In this document: positions 58,487 to 64,000 of the stretch, one piece after another
Layout: each line of letters begins with the position of its first letter
How positions within the stretch are numbered: the stretch's first letter is position 1
NCBI RefSeq assembly: GCF_000203815.1
Contig: NW_004457734.1
Coordinates: 1,365,295 to 1,429,294 of the forward strand
Length of the DNA stretch: 64,000 nucleotides
Direction: 5' to 3'
Origin: Cavenderia fasciculata
Lineage: Eukaryota > Evosea > Eumycetozoa > Acytosteliales > Cavenderiaceae
Notes under the pieces: model-generated
Database searches by the model: none
What the model was told of the DNA's origin: nothing
Seen by the model: the letters and a program-made list of their open reading frames with translations, nothing else
Position numbers and translations under genes: made by a program

Positions 58487-61400
58487 TTATAAAAAGAAGA
58501 ATTTGGTTGGGTTGAGGTTATTATTAATAATGAATGTGTTGTTATTTACAAGATGGATTATATATATATATGTATTGGTTATTTGTATATATATATATAT
58601 AATATTGGTTATTATAAATAGATAGGGGTTTGTTTTTAAGGATTTTCTTTCTTTCTTTCTTAATAAATAGATAGTTACTGTTGTTTTTTTTATAATAAAA
58701 AAAATTATATTATATATATATATATATTATAGATGTGAGATAATTGATATTGGATTTCCAATCAATTCGTGAAAAAAAAATGATTGGATATATTTATATA
58801 TAGATAATATAGATATTGTTTGTTGTTGTTGGTTGTTGATGTTATCCAATAAAACTTCAAAGGTTCATTTTATAAAATGGATAGATGAATATTGACGATC
58901 GATTGAGATTGTGATTGATTTGATTGATTATTATATCAAGATAATAAATAAATATTGTCTCTACGTTTTTTGGAAAAAAAAAAAAAGAAAGTAATCTAAA
59001 AGTTTTTTGGAAAAATGATTTGATTAATATTAATATTAAGATATTCTTCTTCTTGTTTCTTTTTTGCCCTCTTATTACTATTATTATTATTATTATTATT
59101 ATTAATATTATTAATATTATTATTATTATTATCGTTATGTTGTTGGTAGTGGTGATATTAAAGACGAGGAATAGAAGGAAGAGGAGGTGTAGAGAAGGAA
59201 ATCCATATTATTATTGTTATTAATCTATTTTGTTTGATTGTTTGTTTGTTGTTTGTTTTTCTTATATTATTTATTATAATAATATTTTTTCAAAATTATT
59301 TGAATAAAAAAAAAATTTTAGAGTCAAACAGTATCAATATTCCCCTTTATGGATATGTAGTACTGTTCTGTTGGCACAGCTACTGCTGATCGATCATCCA
59401 TCATCATCACCATACTCGTCATCAGTCACAAAAAAAGTAAATGAGCTCTCCTCTTGTCCATTAAAAATTTAAAAATGTGGGAAATACTAATATAATATTA
59501 TCGTCGTGCTTCTGCTGCTGTAACAGCAAGATATTTGAATGAATGAATGAATGAATGAATTGTAGTGATTTGGTTGGGATTGGTGGATGACTAAAACAAA
59601 TTGTTTTCTAATGTTCGAACACATGTTTTTGCAGATGACATATAATAATAATAATATTCAATCAAATTAACTAATAATTAATTATTACCAAATAAACAAC
59701 TAATGATTATTCTTTTCTTGAATCATAATTCTTATTATTACTATTAATCTTGGTATTTACCCTTCTCTTTATCTCTCTTTCTCTATCTATCTATATCTCT
59801 CTGTCTCTCTTATTCGCTTTTCTCTTTTACTATTTTGTTCATTTATAAATTTCAAATAAATTCCACACGACAATCAATGGATTAATTATATTGGTTGGTG
59901 TTTTGGATTCCAAAACAAAATGTAATGTTGGTGTTGGTGGTGGTGACGGCCTGACCATCTATGATAGAAGTAACAAATTCAAACAAACAAATTAATCTAT
60001 CTATATCTCTTTCCTTTGTAGTTTGTTGGTGTTGGTGTTGCTTGGTGCAGTACTTTCCTCTCCTCTTTAAACAACATTGATGATGAATAGGAGGAGGTGG
60101 TATGATACGCATTTTTAATATAAATGCTGAAAGTGTGTAGAGTGTGAGCTTGGAAAGCTCATTATTATAAAATGAGTAAATGGAAATCATAAATATTTGA
60201 TGTTAATGGGGTTTTTTTTCTCCTCCTCTCCAACAATGACATTGTCATGCAACAATCCAACCCAAACCATCGACACCCCCCAATACACACACACACACAC
60301 ACACACAGACATAACAACACATATCGAAAACATATTATTAGAAAATGAAGTAAAGGAAAAAAGAGTGGTGCGAGAGAGGGAGAGATTAAAGTTTACTCTA
60401 ACAAAGACAAAGAGCCTGTTTACCATATATACAATATTGTTGTGTATCTGTCTCTTAGACTAAATGTCATATGATTATTAGATTCGATTATTGTTGTTTT
60501 GTTTTGTTGTTGCTAATATTGAGTTTTCGAAAATGATGTGATGGTTGTTGCTAATATCAGATGAGGTGGGTGTAACTAACTGACTGACTGACCTGCTGAC
60601 TCTTTACTGATTGATTGATTGATTGATTGAGATTGATTGTTTTCACTGCTACTACTATAGTTTTGGATTCATTTAACTTTTTGTATATGTATATATATGT
60701 ATATGTATGTAGGATACTTTACCTCTTGTTTTTTTTTTGCCGTGGGATAAAGACGAAACAGAATATCTTGTTGCTGTTGTTGGCGGAAATCAGAGACAAC
60801 AATGGGGGTGTGCTTGTTGTTCTTTGTTTAATTAATCTCTCTTTCTCTCTCAATGATAAGTGATATGTACTACTATATATATTATATTATAAAAGAATAC
60901 TAAAAGAATAATAAAGAGTATTTTGTCTCTGATAGAGGGCTGCCTGCCTGACAGAGAGAAAGAACGAAAAATTTCGATGAATTCAAATAATTGTGCAGGA
61001 ACGCCATTTTAACAGAATTTTTCGAGTGAAAACCAAAACTTGCCAAAATTTTCTGTGTACAAGTGAGAGACAGAGCGACAGAGCACTCAACCGCAACATG
61101 TCCGCTCGAGAAAGCTGCCGAATCCACATTATTCTTTTTCTTCTCCTTTTGGTCTGACAAGCTTGTCCTCCCCATCCTATCTAAGATAACGACATGATCA
61201 TCGGTAATTTGGCGGGTTGGCAGTAAGGATCTCTCTCACTCTATCACAGCTGAGCATATGTTGGCACCTACATACATACATACATACTGCTGTACTATAC
61301 TATACTATAGTATAGCATGCTATACTTTTAAGTATGTATGTATTGATATGATAGTATCTATACTTGATATATATTTGTGAAGTAAATAACTACTTGATTG

Positions 61401-61875
61401 ATGGTTGGTTCATTCATTCATTCAGGCAATTTGTGCTTCTAAGATAATATTAAAAATTTGGTCAACAACCCTACTTTAACCGACCGTGGTATGGCATCGA
61501 ATAGCACAAAAAAAATAAATAAAAAAAAGATGAGGATCAAGTTTTTATTAATAACTTTGAGTTTTCAAACATTCAATCTTCTTTCCCTCCCTCATTTTCA
61601 ATACTCACCACGCCTCTGGTTTTACATTATTTATTTATTTATTTATTTATTCTTTTTGTTGTTTGTTATCTATTATCTATCCGTCTATCTATTTGTTTGT
61701 TTTATTTATTTGTTTGTTTGTTTGTTCATCGACCACATGAATATATCATCTATCTTTATCTTGTCTTCTCATTCCATACTAGTATCATAGCTTACAACAA
61801 TTACACAACTAAACTGAACCGACCGAAACAACACTTCTATACTATACTTGACGACAACATCACGATCTCGAAACA
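58487..61875. other. Long intergenic region between divergent regulators
   Basis: This 3.4 kb is the shared upstream region of the STAT-like gene and the CCCH-finger gene. It contains AT tracts (58560-58600, 58712-58728), a GAAT repeat (59536-59558), a CA tract (60286-60306), GATT repeats (60608-60630), CATA repeats (61270-61287) and two palindromes at 61300-61324. Frames such as 60900-61175 (-) lack features of real genes. No gene is supported. Confidence 0.6.
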
Positions 61876-63894
61876 ATGTATAAACCAACACATCATCATC
61901 ATCACAACAATGACACATCATACAACAACAACAATGCATCTGCAGATGCATCAACTTGGGAAGAAGCAGGAAACTATGGATCCACCAACAACAATAATAA
62001 TAACAACAACAATCAACAACAACAACAACAACATCAACACCAACAACAATCATTTGTACAAATGCCTCCAGAGTATGTATCCTCATAATTGTTGTGATTG
62101 CAAATGAGATGAGACAGCACTACACTACTCGACATTTAGATTTACTAAATCTATTTACACTTGCTTGCTTGCAGATTATACTATGGCAATAAATATGGTA
62201 AATTCCCTCCATCAGGAGCTTATCAACCCATAGGATTAGTATCGCCACCCCCTATTCCATACGGGGCAATTCCCTATTCGATGCCACCTGTGCCCATCCA
62301 GGCCTCACCAATGCATCCATCCAACAGAAAACTTTGCAGATTTGCAGAGAGATGCAGAAATGGCGATGATTGTCCTTATTACCATCCCCCAAAACAACAA
62401 CAACAGGGTGGTAATGCATCGGCAATGAATCCACAGAATCTATATATATCCAATGCCCCAGGGGGAGGACCCACCGGCGGCGGCGGCGCTGATATGTACA
62501 GACCACCCATTTTACAACCAGCAGCAGGATTTCAACAAGGTTATTATCCTACCACAACACCAGTCGCATCGGGCGGAGCAATCCCACCCTATGCAGTTGG
62601 TGGCCCTCAACCTCCATCCCCACAATCGGCTGGAGGCTATTATGTATATCCTACTTCAACTCAACCACCCCCACCAAGAGGTGTCTACCCACCACCACCA
62701 CAGGATGCAATGCATCCATTCCATCCAAACCAAACCGTAAATATCCCACCACCACAACACCACCAACCACACCATGGTCCTCATCAACCACCACCACACT
62801 ACGCACCAAACAATCATCATCATCATCATCATCATCAACAACATCAACAACACAACAATAACAATAATGACCAACAACAACAACAACCATTATCTCCACA
62901 TCAAACAACTACTGTCGCCACCGTTGTTGTTGCTCCACCACCACCACAACCACAAGCAACCTTTATTTCAATGACTGCTGAACAATTGATCCATCAAGCA
63001 GCATCATCATCCAATGTACCTTTAAATGCAATCCCAACAACTTCAAACAACGCTGTAAAACATCAACAACAACAAGAAAATCAAGTTGAAAAGGAAAAGG
63101 AAAAAGAAAAAGAAAAGGAAAAGGAAAAGCCAAAGGAAGTGGTCAAGGAAGTTACACCAAAAAAGCAACCACAAAATGAAGCAACAGCTGCTCTTGTCAA
63201 GACTCCAAACACAACTCCACAATCAAAACAATCAAAAAATAATCAACAACCACAATCATCACCAGTTACACCACAATCAACTCAACCACAATCATCATCG
63301 TCATCATCACCTGCAACACCACAAGATCCATCATCGATTGCATCAATGTCGTCAATGATAAAACAGTTTTCGTTAAAGGACAACATCAACAACAACCCAA
63401 CCTCTCCAACCAGTGCAGAGTTTATCGCTTCGACTACTACCACCACCACCAACACCTTGACCACCACAACCACCACAACCACCACTACAACCACCTCGTC
63501 ACCAAAGCATCCAGATCAACAACCATCATCCTTTATTACAACCACCACTACACTCTCACCAACATCACCACACCAACACGGTCAATATCATAGAAAGAAC
63601 AGCGGTTCTGGAAATCCATCGTCATCATCGGGAGGATCTCCATACAATGGAAACAAAACATCTGGAGGAGGAGGAGGTTTCAACAAAACAAATAGTCCAA
63701 AAGGAACTCATAAAGGAGGTTTTGAAGATCGAACCAAATCACCAAGCGACAAACCAAAAAGAGATCATCATAATTCTTCCCCATCAAGTTTTTCAAAGAG
63801 AAATAATAATAATAATAATATTTCCAATCCTTCAGTTGTATCATCTGTTCCACCAGCATCACCCACCACTGCTAATACTAGTTCAAAACAATAA
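61876..63894 (+). CDS. CCCH zinc-finger, low-complexity RNA-binding-type protein
   Basis: Exons 61876-62072 and 62175-63894 join in phase (GTATGT donor, CTTGCAG acceptor) to give 638 residues. The first 65 residues are His/Asn/Gln-rich. A single CCCH finger sits at about residue 120, CRFAERCRNGDDCPYYH (C-x5-C-x5-C-x3-H), the spacing seen in Nab2/ZC3H14-type fingers that bind polyadenosine RNA. The remainder is disordered: Pro/Gly/Gln tracts, a Lys/Glu run (63090-63135), a Thr tract (63435-63500) and a Ser/Asn-rich end. One finger alone is unlikely to bind RNA tightly, so it may act as part of a complex. The function is inferred from the finger only. Confidence 0.85.
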
Positions 63895-64000
63895 AAATAA
63901 ATCATTCGTTTTAGAATTAAATAAATTAAAAGATTCCAGGATAATTTGATGAGTGTCGACGAAAAAAAAAAAAAAAAAAAACAAAAAAATACATAGTAAG

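Noticed and set aside
60900-61175. 91-codon minus-strand frame
   Set aside because: No domain, and it sits in the middle of a long promoter-like spacer.

Overview
The window looks like nuclear DNA of a dictyostelid social amoeba. The supporting signs are AT-rich spacers, short introns (mostly 60-130 nt) with GTAAGT/GTATGT donors and T-rich acceptors, Asn/Gln/Ser/Thr homopolymer tracts, and gene content typical of the group: a STATb-like STAT with an aberrant SH2 domain, a MEF2-type MADS factor, an ADGF-type adenosine deaminase, LIM- and SH3-kinases and small F-box proteins. The spacers are less extremely AT-rich than I would expect of Dictyostelium discoideum, so another genus (for example Cavenderia or Heterostelium) is my guess; this is inference. 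Gene models were built by hand, joining open frames at splice sites whose phases match.

Layout. 1-9.5 kb: end of an exo/endonuclease/phosphatase-family gene (+), a secreted mucin-like gene (-), an acidic protein (-), an SH3 plus STE20-like kinase (-) and a small membrane protein (+). 9.8-19.2 kb: NOP14 (-), thymidine kinase (+), an F-box/leucine-rich-repeat protein (-) and a secreted ADGF adenosine deaminase (+). 19.3-31 kb: a double-LIM TKL kinase (-), a 2.7 kb spacer, STRAP (-), an LPMO-like secreted protein (+), PUS10 (-) and an isochorismatase-fold hydrolase (+). 31.5-43 kb: an Old Yellow Enzyme (+), a multi-pass membrane protein (+), an inverted pair of Pmp3-type genes flanking a decayed gene, and GPI-specific phospholipase D (+). 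43.2-49 kb: an F-box protein (-), an MRH-domain secreted protein (+), a small membrane protein (+), tRNA-Gln and succinate dehydrogenase iron-sulfur subunit (+). 49-64 kb: MEF2-like factor (-), STATb-like factor (-) and a CCCH zinc-finger protein (+), separated by spacers of about 3 kb that probably hold developmental promoters.

The genes do not form one pathway. Several act at the cell surface or outside the cell (mucin-like protein, ADGF, LPMO-like protein, GPI-PLD, MRH protein), and others are signalling or transcription factors. The observations I would check first are the perfectly matched but rearranged inverted Pmp3 duplication, a GC-AG intron in its intact copy, a 31-bp hairpin at 5.4 kb, the SH2 domain without its phosphotyrosine-binding arginine, a 23-bp inverted repeat holding two opposed start codons, and four one-base reading-frame breaks at mononucleotide runs that look like assembly errors.
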